Assembly (NCBI GenBank): GCA_965262235.1
Contig: OZ253504.1
Coordinates: forward strand, 496,001-560,000
DNA length: 64,000 nucleotides
Source of the DNA: CATQGW01 sp965262235
Lineage (GTDB): Bacteria > Chloroflexota > Dehalococcoidia > Bin125
Reading direction: 5' to 3'
Below, piece by piece: positions 26,118-35,131 of the stretch (the stretch's first letter is position 1; each line of letters starts with the position of its first letter). Made by a program: the position numbers and the translations under genes. Under the pieces are notes generated by a model. That model ran no database searches and was not told the origin of the DNA. It saw only the letters and a list, made by a program, of their open reading frames with translations.

Positions 26118-26217
26118 TACAACCCGCCCAGCATCATCCCGCCGATCGGCCCACTGGTCGGTCAGAGGCCCAAGTCGAACACTCGATCACGCGGATTCCG
26201 TTGAGTGCGCCGGTCAT
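26118..26217 (-). pseudogene. Duplicated 5' end of a CoA-transferase gene
   Basis: The minus strand starts with ATG at 26217 and reads MTGALNGIRVIECSTW, nearly identical to the start of the intact CoA-transferase (MTAALDGIRVIECSTW). After that the frame is lost, but the DNA still matches the next ~35 bases of the intact gene (GGGATGATGCTGGGCG). It then breaks into unrelated sequence just before the GGAGGT site of the intact gene. This is a local partial duplication of about 100 bp and not a gene. Confidence 0.8.
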
Positions 26218-26245
26218 ACGGCCCCCTGTCGTGCGTCGTGCGGTG

Positions 26246-27922
<1,677 letters not shown>

Positions 27923-28022
27923 TCCACGCCTCCTTCGTCCTCAGACCCCAAATGTATAGGAACCTGCGGCCGATTCCGCGCACACCACACGGACTCACGG
28001 CTAAGCCGCTGCCACGCTGGAG

Positions 28023-28295
28023 TTAGGTCGGACCGCTCGGACGCGCTTCGATGATGCGGTCTCCGAGACCATGCGCCAAGAGCGCTGCTTCAACGCGCCG
28101 AGCTTCAGGCACACCGCTGAGGCTGATGCCGCCAGCGATTCCAATCAGCTCCACGCCCACGACCTGATGCTCAACGTCATAGTCAACGTTGCACAGATCA
28201 CCGAAATCCCGCGTTGAGGCCACCGCAGCGTCCGCCAGGTACACATAGAGCGCGTCCGCGGCCTGATCGACCTCGACCACATCTGCTCTGCTCAT
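28023..28295 (-). CDS. DUF2283 domain protein
   Basis: 90 aa from the ATG at 28295 with AGGA eight bases upstream. The pattern EVDQAADALYVYLADAAVAS...VDYDVEHQVVGVELIGIA is the DUF2283 domain. Its start lies 20 bp after the stop of a DUF4258 gene on the same strand. DUF4258/DUF2283 pairs are widespread small bicistrons with the look of toxin-antitoxin loci, but that role is inferred. The C-terminal ~30 residues (RRVEAALLAHGLGDRIIEA) extend beyond the usual domain. Confidence 0.8.
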   Translation of the reverse strand: MSRADVVEVDQAADALYVYLADAAVASTRDFGDLCNVDYDVEHQVVGVELIGIAGGISLSGVPEARRVEAALLAHGLGDRIIEARPSGPT

Positions 28296-28315
28296 CGGCC
28301 ACTTCCTTTCTCGCT

Positions 28316-28549
28316 CTATTCCCCGCGTACTGCGACGGTGGCCACGACTGGCGGGTCCGTCCCGTCCTGTACGTAGACTTTGTAGCGGCGGCCCTCGATC
28401 TGCCCCTCGTACACCGTGCACGCCGGACTGCGCCCTCGAACCGGAGCCGGATAGCTGAGAAGGGGAGCGGCGAGCGTGGCAGCCACGGCGTCCTCGGAGA
28501 TCCTTCTCTGGCGCATCCGCGCACGGGCGTGCCTGGTGAACCTGATCAT
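28316..28549 (-). CDS. DUF4258 domain protein, candidate toxin of a small pair
   Basis: 77 aa. It opens IRFTRHARARMRQRRISEDA and ends with GRRYKVYVQDGTDPPVVATV, the DUF4258 pattern of His-Ala-x-x-R-M-x-x-R-x-I followed by a two-strand C-terminus, distantly like RelE/BrnT-type RNases. It is followed 20 bp later by a DUF2283 gene on the same strand. Its size is normal for the family. Activity not established. Confidence 0.8.
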   Translation of the reverse strand: MIRFTRHARARMRQRRISEDAVAATLAAPLLSYPAPVRGRSPACTVYEGQIEGRRYKVYVQDGTDPPVVATVAVRGE

Positions 28550-28606
28550 ACGCGGCCGATCGGGCCTCGTGCGCCGCAGCGTCCGGTCAACGACCGCGCC
28601 ACTGGG

Positions 28607-29377
28607 TCACGGGGCACGTATGCCGATCCCACGCACCTGCGGTGCGATCACCACGCCTGCACCGACCTGACCCAGCGCTTGCAAGGGTCGACCGGCGTCC
28701 AGCCACGCGGCGACATAGGCGCAGACCACCGCGTCGAGCCGATCCTCGCGACCCTTCAGTGCCCGGCCGCGCAGTGGTTCGTGCGGCTCCCCGAGCAGGT
28801 CCTCCAAGATTGGATCAGCGCGCAATCGTGGCCTGGCTTCAGCCGCGCAGAGGTGCACACGAATCGCATCAGCCAGCTCCCGCTGCCCAATCCGCTTCTT
28901 CGCAACACGCCCCTTCTTGTATTTGATGGTCCGTTCGAGTGCGAAGAGTTCAACCATCGCCGGATGCGGGTACATCTCGAAGATCAGTCGGCCGCTGTTC
29001 ACATCTTCGGCACGGTCCACCAACGTCCCGCCTTCCGCCAGCAGCGCGGACAGCAGGCGCCCGGCCTTGGAAGTCGGACCAAGATTCGGATTGTTCAGAT
29101 TCGCCGGATACGCCCCGGCCTCAAACTTCCCATACTTCGCGCTCACGTCCGCATCAGCCTGACGTCGCCCCGTCTGATTGAGCACCACCAGCGGCGCATC
29201 AACCGCCACCACCCAATCGCCCCGCTGCGGCTCGATCCAGGCCACGATCTCATCAAGCGTCCCCACGACGTCGATCCGCTGCAGCTCCAGCTCGTCCCCG
29301 CGCCAGGCCAGCTCCGCGCAGCCTGTTCCGTTGTTCGCACCCCACGCCAGATCGATCCCAATCAGCCGCCGTGGCAT
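28607..29377 (-). CDS. DUF429 domain protein (predicted RNase H-like nuclease)
   Basis: 256 aa. N-terminus RRLIGIDLAWGANNGTGCAE matches the first strand of DUF429 with the conserved Asp; VVAVDAPLVVLNQTGRRQAD gives the second acidic site, EMYPHPAMVELF and KGREDRLDAVVCAYVAAW the last. It starts at ATG 29377. Copies of its first ~27 codons recur twice upstream at 29764 and 30329 in a tandem array, making this the one complete member. The enzyme activity is predicted only from the fold. Confidence 0.8.
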   Translation of the reverse strand: MPRRLIGIDLAWGANNGTGCAELAWRGDELELQRIDVVGTLDEIVAWIEPQRGDWVVAVDAPLVVLNQTGRRQADADVSAKYGKFEAGAYPANLNNPNLGPTSKAGRLLSALLAEGGTLVDRAEDVNSGRLIFEMYPHPAMVELFALERTIKYKKGRVAKKRIGQRELADAIRVHLCAAEARPRLRADPILEDLLGEPHEPLRGRALKGREDRLDAVVCAYVAAWLDAGRPLQALGQVGAGVVIAPQVRGIGIRAP

Positions 29378-29455
29378 CTGCGTTCTCCTCTCTCATCCCC
29401 GCGCCCCTCCTGCGTCATTCCTGCGCCCCCCTCCGTCATCCTTGCACCCCTTTCC

Positions 29456-29633
29456 GTCATTCCTGCGTAGGCAGGAATCCTTGCGACCGTCCAACACCCG
29501 GCCGCAGCACCATCCCCCCGACGGCCCACCGAACCGTCCGCATGCGCGAGCGGACCGACCCAGCGCCGTCGAACATCCAACCTACGCTCGGCGCCCCTCA
29601 GTCCGCCTGGATTCCTGCCTGCGCAGGAATGAC
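29456..29633. repeat. REP-bounded 178-bp element, copy 2
   Basis: Left palindrome GTCATTCCTGCGTAGGCAGG and inverted right palindrome ending GCAGGAATGAC enclose about 125 bp that is nearly identical in the three array copies (29456, 30021, 30498). It belongs to the first array unit. Confidence 0.8.
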
Positions 29634-29682
29634 GGAGGGGAGCGCAGGAGTGACGGAGGGGGCGCAGGAGCGACGGAGGATG

Positions 29683-29764
29683 GGCCGCGCCAGCCCAGCT
29701 CCGCGCAGCCCGTGCCGTTCTTCTCACCCCAGGCCAGATCAATCCCAATCAGCCGCCGTAGCAT
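29683..29764 (-). pseudogene. Truncated DUF429 gene start, copy 1
   Basis: It reads MLRRLIGIDLAWGEKNGTGC then AELGWRG, equivalent to residues 1-27 of the intact DUF429 protein, and then breaks into array DNA (GGCGCGGCCCATCCTCC). The start codon is kept, so a short fusion peptide could be made, but no DUF429 fold is possible. Confidence 0.85.
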
Positions 29765-30020
29765 CTGCGTCCTCCTCCCTCATTCCTGCGCCCCTCTCCT
29801 CCGTCATTCCTGCGTCCCCCTCCTCCGTCATTCCTACCTACGCCCCCCCCCCTCGGTCATTCCTACGTCCCCCTCCTCCGTCATTCCTACGTCCCCCTCC
29901 TCCGTCATTCCTGCGCCCCTCTCCTCCGTCATTCCTACGCCCCCCTCTTCCGTCATTCCTACACCCCCTCCTCCGCCATTCCTGCGCCCCCCCTCCGTCA
30001 TTCCTACGCCCCCCTCCTCC

Positions 30021-30198
30021 GTCATTCCTGCGTAGGCAGGAATCCATGCGACCGTCCAACACCCGCCCCCAGCACCACGCCCCCGACGGCCCACCGAATC
30101 GTCCGCACGCGCGATCCGACCGTCCCAGCGCCGTCGAACATCCAACCTACGCTCGACACCCCTCAGTCCGCCTGGATTCCTGCCTGCGCAGGAATGAC
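30021..30198. repeat. REP-bounded 178-bp element, copy 3
   Basis: Same length and ends as the copy at 29456, with an interior that differs at a few positions only. It belongs to the second array unit, immediately after the longest minisatellite run. Confidence 0.8.
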
Positions 30199-30247
30199 GG
30201 AGGGCAGCGCAGGAGCGACGGAGGGGGCGCAGGAGCGACGGAGGATG

Positions 30248-30329
30248 GGCCGCGCCAGCCCAGCTCCGCGCAGTCCGTGCCGTTCTTCTCACCCCAGGCC
30301 AGATCAATCCCAATCAGCCGCCGTAGCAT
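30248..30329 (-). pseudogene. Truncated DUF429 gene start, copy 2
   Basis: Almost identical to the fragment at 29683-29764 (residues 1-27, ending WRG) with the same breakpoint, so the two fragments derive from one another by unit duplication and not by independent truncation of the intact gene. Confidence 0.85.
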
Positions 30330-30497
30330 CTGCGTCCTCCTCCCTCATTCCTGCGCCCCTCTCCTCCGTCATTCCTGCGTCCCCCTCCTCCGTCATTCCT
30401 ACCTACGCCCCCCCCTCGGTCATTCCTACGTCCCCCTCCTCCGTCATTCCTACCTACGCCCCCCCTCCCTCGGTCATTCCTACGCCCCCCCTCCGCC

Positions 30498-30675
30498 GTC
30501 ATTCCTGCGTAGGCAGGAATCCATGCGACCGTCCAACACCCGCCCCCAGCACCATGCCCCCGACGGCCCACCGAATCGTCCGCACGCGCGATCCGACCGT
30601 CCCAGCGCCGTCGAACATCCAACCTACGCTCGACACCCCTCAGTCCGCCTGGATTCCTGCCTGCGCAGGAATGAC
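30498..30675. repeat. REP-bounded 178-bp element, copy 4
   Basis: Same length and ends as the copies at 29456 and 30021. It is in the third, incomplete array unit, which lacks a following DUF429 fragment. Confidence 0.8.
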
Positions 30676-30725
30676 GGAAGGGGGCGCAGGAGCGACGGAG
30701 GGGGGCGCAGGAGCGACGGAGGGGG

Positions 30726-31238
30726 TCACAGGAGCGACGGAGGGCACGCAGAAACAACCGAGGACGGGCCGCGCCCTGAACGAAGCAAGGCCCGCTGCAG
30801 ACCCCAGACCCAGCGCAGCAGCTCGCCCCACTCTGCCTGCGAGATCGCCTCGCCCACAAACCCCGGACAGGCCAGATCGCGCATCAGCAACGGCGTGACC
30901 TCGCCGCCGCCCTCGCCGTCCGCCCAGGCCTCGACCGCCGCATCCAGCTGATCGATGCCGAGCCCATCGCCGCCCTCGAAATGCAGCAGATAAGGATATT
31001 GTTCACAGCCGCGCGGACGCAGCGCATACGCGTCGCAGCGCAGGTCATCGCGCAGCAGCACGCAGGCCCCCGACGCGCGCTGCGCCACCAGCGCCACCGC
31101 GCCGTGTTCCTCGATCTCAGCCAGCGGGATCAGCCGCGCCGATTCGACCTCATCCAGGTCGACCCGATACGGCGCCCGACAGCACAGCGCCTCGCACTCG
31201 TCGGCGATGCACACGAACGACCGCATGCCCGGCAGCAC
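30726..31238 (-). CDS. YkgJ-like cysteine-cluster protein
   Basis: The conserved part holds a Cys cluster, FVCIADECEALCCRAPYRVD near the N-terminus and CDAYALRPRGCEQYPYLL later, resembling YkgJ/FliB-type zinc- or iron-chelating proteins. The start is uncertain: ATG at 31226 and GTG at 31238 are the first standard codons, but protein-like sequence (LSERLAAAAEAFAP) continues upstream to a CTG at 31334 that overlaps the stop of lysine 2,3-aminomutase as CTGA. The C-terminal tail beyond WVWGLQRALL runs into array repeat DNA and was probably altered by it. It is the second gene of the riboswitch-led operon. A link to the Fe-S radical enzyme upstream is possible but unproven. Confidence 0.65.
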   Translation of the reverse strand: MLPGMRSFVCIADECEALCCRAPYRVDLDEVESARLIPLAEIEEHGAVALVAQRASGACVLLRDDLRCDAYALRPRGCEQYPYLLHFEGGDGLGIDQLDAAVEAWADGEGGGEVTPLLMRDLACPGFVGEAISQAEWGELLRWVWGLQRALLRSGRGPSSVVSACPPSLL

Positions 31239-31330
31239 CAGCCGCTCGCTGGCGCCGGGCGCGAACGCCTCAGCGGCCGCGGCCAGACGCTCCGACAGAG
31301 GCGCGGACGGGCGCGCCGAACGGGGCGAAC

Positions 31331-32794
31331 TCAGAGGCCCGCCGCCGCGCCGTCGAGCAGCAGCCGCGTGTTGGTCCGCGCCCACGGACTGCCTTCCTCT
31401 TCGAGCAGCTGGTTGAGCCGCGGCTCGTAGAAGAACTCGTCGCCGCTCGCCGGCTTCAGCTCGTCGAGCCACGACGCTTTGTCGTCGTACGCCGCGAAGA
31501 ACGGTCGCCCCACCCAGTCGGGGTCGCGACCCTGCAGGAAGCGCAGCACCATCATCTTCTCGCCGGCGTGCTCCGCGACGCCCAGCATCTGCACCTTGCC
31601 CGGCGTCGCCGACATGCTCGGGCCGCGCACCGTCCGGGCCACGCCGCTGACCCGGTTGTAGGCCTGACGGAAGATCTCCTGGCACTCGACCAGCGGCAGC
31701 TCGAAGTAGCGCTTCGCGCCCGTATCGCGCGCGACGAACAGGTAGTAGGGCACGCAGCCGGCCTGCGCCTGCTCCGCCCACATATCGGCGAGCAGCTGCG
31801 AGTCGTTGTTGATGTGCTTCAGCAGCGGCGTCTGCGTGCGAATCTGCGCGCCCGTCGCGCGAATCCGCCGCACCGCCTCCAGCGAGACCTCCGTGCGCAG
31901 CTCCACCGGGTGGTTGAAGTGCGCCATCAGCGCCAGCTGCAGCCCTGCGTCCACGACCTCCTTGAACAGCGCCAGCAGATCGTCGGCGTCGTTGTCGTAG
32001 ATGAAGCGGTGCGGCCAGTAGGCGATCGCCTTCGAGCCGATCCGGATCGTCCGCAGGTGATTCTGATCCTTCTGCTCAATCAGCGGCTCGATGTATTCGC
32101 GCAGCGTCTTCGTCTTCATGATCAGCGGGTCGCCGCCGGTGAACAGCACATCCGAAACCTCAGGATGCTGGGCGACGTAGCCCGCCAGCCGCTCGCCCTC
32201 GCGCATCGCGAACTTCTTGCCCTCCAGGCCGACGAACTGCGGCCAGCGGAAGCAGAAGGTGCAATACGCGTGGCAGGTCTGGCCCTGCGACGGGAAGAAC
32301 AGCACCGTCTCGCGGTACTTGTGCTGCATCCCCTCCAGCGGGACCCCGTCCAGCTGCGGCATGTTGTGTTCCATCTGCCCGGCCGGGTGCGGGTTCAGGG
32401 TCATCCGGATCTCGTCCGCGATGACCTTCAGGTCCCGCGCGTTCTTGCCGCTGTCGATCGCCGCCGCCATCCGGTCGAAGTCCGCCGGCGCCAGCATGTC
32501 GCGCTGCGGGAACGTCAGCCGGAACATCCCGTCCTCAAGCGCGTTGTCCCAGCCGATCAGATGGTCGACCACGTAGCGGTTCGACTTGAAGGGCAAGACC
32601 CGGCCGACCACGTGAATGTCGTGGATGATCTCGTCAGGCAGCGCCTGGATCTGCGGCAACTTCTCGAAATTGTGGATATTGATCACCTGATAGAGCTCCG
32701 ACGCGAAGTCGTCGGTAGCGAGCACAGGCAGCTCGGCAGACGGCGCCTCGGGCATCGTGCTGCCCGATGTGGTCGTGGATTGGATACTCGGCAT
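31331..32794 (-). CDS. kamA: Lysine 2,3-aminomutase (radical SAM, KamA family)
   Basis: 487 aa from the ATG at 32794, which has GGAG six bases upstream; an ATG four codons earlier lacks this. The radical-SAM cluster is CHAYCTFCFRW (Cys174, 178, 181), followed by DVLFTGGDPLIM for SAM binding and PYYLFVARDTGAKRYFELPL, including the PLP region typical of the family. The enzyme uses PLP, SAM and a 4Fe-4S cluster to convert L-lysine to beta-lysine, a degradation intermediate and the precursor of the osmolyte N-epsilon-acetyl-beta-lysine. No ablB-type acetyltransferase is adjacent. The leader carries a predicted c-di-AMP riboswitch, which favours an osmolyte role. Substrate specificity within the KamA/EpmB superfamily is inferred from length and similarity. 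Confidence 0.85.
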   Translation of the reverse strand: MPSIQSTTTSGSTMPEAPSAELPVLATDDFASELYQVINIHNFEKLPQIQALPDEIIHDIHVVGRVLPFKSNRYVVDHLIGWDNALEDGMFRLTFPQRDMLAPADFDRMAAAIDSGKNARDLKVIADEIRMTLNPHPAGQMEHNMPQLDGVPLEGMQHKYRETVLFFPSQGQTCHAYCTFCFRWPQFVGLEGKKFAMREGERLAGYVAQHPEVSDVLFTGGDPLIMKTKTLREYIEPLIEQKDQNHLRTIRIGSKAIAYWPHRFIYDNDADDLLALFKEVVDAGLQLALMAHFNHPVELRTEVSLEAVRRIRATGAQIRTQTPLLKHINNDSQLLADMWAEQAQAGCVPYYLFVARDTGAKRYFELPLVECQEIFRQAYNRVSGVARTVRGPSMSATPGKVQMLGVAEHAGEKMMVLRFLQGRDPDWVGRPFFAAYDDKASWLDELKPASGDEFFYEPRLNQLLEEEGSPWARTNTRLLLDGAAAGL

Positions 32795-32889
32795 CAAAGA
32801 CTCCATTCAGTACACCCAAGCTTGACCGGCCGAAAAACCGCAACCCAAGGCCAGACAGTCCAGCTCGACCGCATGCGGCCGTGAACCGT

Positions 32890-33020
32890 CGCTCGCCCTG
32901 AATGCGCCTGCGGGGTCAGCTGTCGGGTTCGACGTTCAGGTCATCGGCAGGCCAAAGCCTGCTGCACCCCGGGTGGTGGATCCCCCGCCTGAGCCGATTC
33001 GGTCTCGATGCGATCCCGAG
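32890..33020 (-). ncRNA. Predicted c-di-AMP (ydaO/yuaA-type) riboswitch
   Basis: Read on the minus strand, the leader contains in order GACCGAATC, GGCGGGGGATCCACC, CCGGGGTGCAGCAGGC with a TTTGG loop and GCCTGC, CGATGACCTGAACG and CGAACCCGACAGCTGACC followed by CCGCAGGCG. These are the conserved core blocks of the ydaO-yuaA class, in the right order and spacing. It lies about 100 bases upstream of the kamA start in a 284-bp leader. A TAGAAT -10-like box occurs at 33050-33055, without a good -35. ydaO elements usually turn genes off when c-di-AMP is high and control potassium, osmolyte or wall-remodelling genes. Recognised by eye, not by a covariance model. Confidence 0.8.
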
Positions 33021-33090
33021 CCGGCCCAGTTCGGCCGCGTGACAGCGTCATTCTAGCAACGCTGGAAGCCGCCTCCGAAAACGCCTGCGT

Positions 33091-33990
33091 TTAACCCCTC
33101 GCAGCCCTCAGCTCGACCACGCAGACCTCCGGCCGGCACAGAAATCTGAGCGGCACGATCGCCGTCCCGAAGCCCTGGCTGACCACCACCTGCGATCCAC
33201 CCCGCTCGAACACGCCCGCCGTCTGCTCGCGCGTCACCAGCTTCGAGTGCCGCACCGGCGCGCCATACCAGGGCACGCGAATCTGCCCACCGTGCGTGTG
33301 CCCCGAAAAGACCAGCGGCGGCGGCGCCTCCAGCCGCAGCACGGCGTCCGCGCTGTGCGTCAACAGCACGGTCAGCCCGCCGCCCTCGTCGTCCGGCGGC
33401 AACGCCCGCTCCAGACTCGCCATCCCCACCGAGTCATCGCCCGCCCCGGCGATCCGCAGCGTCTCGCCCGCGATCTCCGCCTGCTCCCAGCGGTTCCGCA
33501 GCACCCGCACGCCCAGAGCCTCCAGACGCTCCACGAACGGAGCCACATCGACCAACCGCCGCCGACCGCCGAACAGCCGCTCGCGCGCCGCTGCGAACCA
33601 CTCGCCGGGCGTCGCAACCGACGACAGGTAGTCGTGCGCGCCCATCGTCGCGTAGACCCCGAAGGGCGCGTGCAGCAGCGAAAACGCCTCCACCGCCGCG
33701 TCCCAACCAGCCGCCGTCTCCACGTAGTCGCCCGTCGCGAACACGATGTCGTACTCCAGCTCGGCGACCAGCGCCCCGAACCGCTCGATCGACGCGCCGT
33801 TGGCCGGGAAGTGCGTGTCGCTCACATGCAGCACGCGCAGCCCGTCGAGCCCCGGCGGAAGCCCCGGCACGATCACCGTCCGCCGCGTCGCCTCAGCCTG
33901 CGTCGACTCCCACCAGGCGTAGCCGGCCAACGCGCCGCCCACGCCGCCCAGCGCAACCGCCGCCGCGATGGCCCGAGTCCAGACGCCCAT
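33091..33990 (-). CDS. Membrane-anchored metallophosphoesterase with altered GNHD motif
   Basis: 299 aa. An N-terminal hydrophobic segment (AIAAAVALGGVGGALAGYAWW) acts as signal anchor. Calcineurin-like motifs: VSDTH (Asp58, His60), ATGDYVE (Asp88), MGAHDYL at 116-122, LLTHSAD and SGHTHGGQ. The third motif is normally GNHD; the metal-bridging Asn is Ala118 here. Overall it resembles the YkuE-type phosphoesterases that act outside the membrane. Loss of the Asn may cut activity or change the reaction. It follows the kamA leader on the same strand and ends 12 bp before the aldo/keto reductase... in reading order it is the upstream gene's neighbour; operon status unclear. Confidence 0.85.
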   Translation of the reverse strand: MGVWTRAIAAAVALGGVGGALAGYAWWESTQAEATRRTVIVPGLPPGLDGLRVLHVSDTHFPANGASIERFGALVAELEYDIVFATGDYVETAAGWDAAVEAFSLLHAPFGVYATMGAHDYLSSVATPGEWFAAARERLFGGRRRLVDVAPFVERLEALGVRVLRNRWEQAEIAGETLRIAGAGDDSVGMASLERALPPDDEGGGLTVLLTHSADAVLRLEAPPPLVFSGHTHGGQIRVPWYGAPVRHSKLVTREQTAGVFERGGSQVVVSQGFGTAIVPLRFLCRPEVCVVELRAARG

Positions 33991-34002
33991 CAGCTGCGCG
34001 GC

Positions 34003-34959
34003 CTAGCCACCCGAGAGCAGCGCGTCGACCTCCGCGAACTCCTCCGCGCTCAGCTCCCAGGCCTGCGTCGCGGCCACGTTCGCCTCGATCTGCTCTGGCT
34101 TCGTCGCCCCGGCGATCACCGACGAGACCGCCGGGTCGCTGGCCAGCCAGCAGAGCGCGAGGTCGAGGATCGTGTGCCCGCGCTCCTCTGCGTAGCCCTC
34201 CAGCGCCTCCAGCAGGTCGAAGTTCGCGTCCGCCGTCAGCGCGTCGATCCGCGCCGGCATCGCCTTCTGCCAGGCCGCCAGCCGCGTGCCCTCCGGCAGG
34301 CTCTCACCGCGCCGGTACTTGCCCGTCAGGAACCCGCTCGCCAACGGGAAGAACGGCAGCTGCCCCAGCCCGAATTCGCGGCAGGCCGGCATGATCTCCG
34401 GCTCGACCTTGCGCTCCAGCAGGCTCCACTCGTTCTGCGCCGAGACGAACCGCGCCAGACCCTTGCTCCGCGCCGTCCAGTCCGCGTTCGCGATCTGCCA
34501 GCCGCTGAAGTTCGAGTGCCCGATGTACCGCACGACCCCACGGTGCACCAAATCCGTCAGCGCCTCCAGCGTCTCCTCGATCGGCGTGTCCGCGTCCGAC
34601 TGGTGCATCTGGTAGACGTCGATGTAGTCGGTCCCGAGCCGCCGCAGAGACGCTGCGACGGCGCGCTCGATGTAGTGCCGCGAGCCACCCCGCGTGAACG
34701 GCCCCTCGCCCATCGGCATCGCAAACTTGGTCGCGATCAGCACATCCTCGCGCCGCGAGCCCAGCGCGCGACCCAGGTACTCCTCCGACAGCCCGCCGCC
34801 GTAGATGTCGGCCGTGTCGAAGAAGTTGATCCCGGCATCGATCGCCGCATCGACCACCGAGGCCGTCCCTTCGTAGTCGAGCCGGCCCCCGAAGTTGTTC
34901 GTGCCCAGCCCCGCCAGCGAAACCTGCAAGCCGGAGTTGCCCAAGCGTCGGTACTTCAC
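34003..34959 (-). CDS. Aldo/keto reductase
   Basis: 318 aa from a GTG at 34959 with AAGGA seven bases upstream; the frame is open further but the protein family begins MKYRRLGNSGLQVSLAGLGT. Catalytic tetrad: Asp48 and Tyr53 in NFFDTADIYGG, Lys78 in IATKFAM, and His in VYQMHQSD. The C-terminus has the NADPH-phosphate-binding stretch SVIAGATKPEQIEANVAA. It reduces aldehydes or ketones with NADPH; substrate unknown. Its stop is followed 12 bp later by the metallophosphoesterase start at 33990, so these two are probably one operon. Confidence 0.9.
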   Translation of the reverse strand: MKYRRLGNSGLQVSLAGLGTNNFGGRLDYEGTASVVDAAIDAGINFFDTADIYGGGLSEEYLGRALGSRREDVLIATKFAMPMGEGPFTRGGSRHYIERAVAASLRRLGTDYIDVYQMHQSDADTPIEETLEALTDLVHRGVVRYIGHSNFSGWQIANADWTARSKGLARFVSAQNEWSLLERKVEPEIMPACREFGLGQLPFFPLASGFLTGKYRRGESLPEGTRLAAWQKAMPARIDALTADANFDLLEALEGYAEERGHTILDLALCWLASDPAVSSVIAGATKPEQIEANVAATQAWELSAEEFAEVDALLSGG

Positions 34960-35131
34960 ATCCACATCCTTCCGTGCCGGCCGGGTGTGCCAGCCGTTTG
35001 TGTCGGGCGTCAGTGTCGGCCATCCATGAGATCTATGCGATGCGCACGCGGGATCGCGGCGCCTCGCCGATTTTACGCCCTCATGCCGTCCGCAGAACAC
35101 GACGCGCCACGAGATGCGACAAGATCGATGT

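Larger units (their letters stand above)
29364..30770. repeat. Tandem array of DUF429 5' ends, REP minisatellite and REP-bounded elements
   Basis: Three units share one order: about 80 bp of the DUF429 gene start, then a 22-24-bp minisatellite made of repeated REP left ends (CCTCCGTCATTCCTACGCCC type), then a 178-bp REP-bounded element, then short GGAGCGACGGAGG repeats and ATGGGCCGCGCC. The landmark AGCCGCCGT occurs at 29364, 29751 and 30316, giving unit lengths of 387 and 565 bp, and a third partial unit ends inside the 3' end of the YkgJ-like gene. The minisatellite has roughly 4, 12 and 7 copies in successive units. No gene lies between 29378 and 30725. Confidence 0.85.

Noticed and set aside
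29775..30510. Possible CRISPR array or VNTR-coded protein (long frames full of SVIPTPPS- and HSCAGRNPG-like residues)
   Set aside because: Units of 22-24 bp are contiguous REP derivatives without spacers, frames differ between units, and the peptide strings are the usual translation of REP palindromes.
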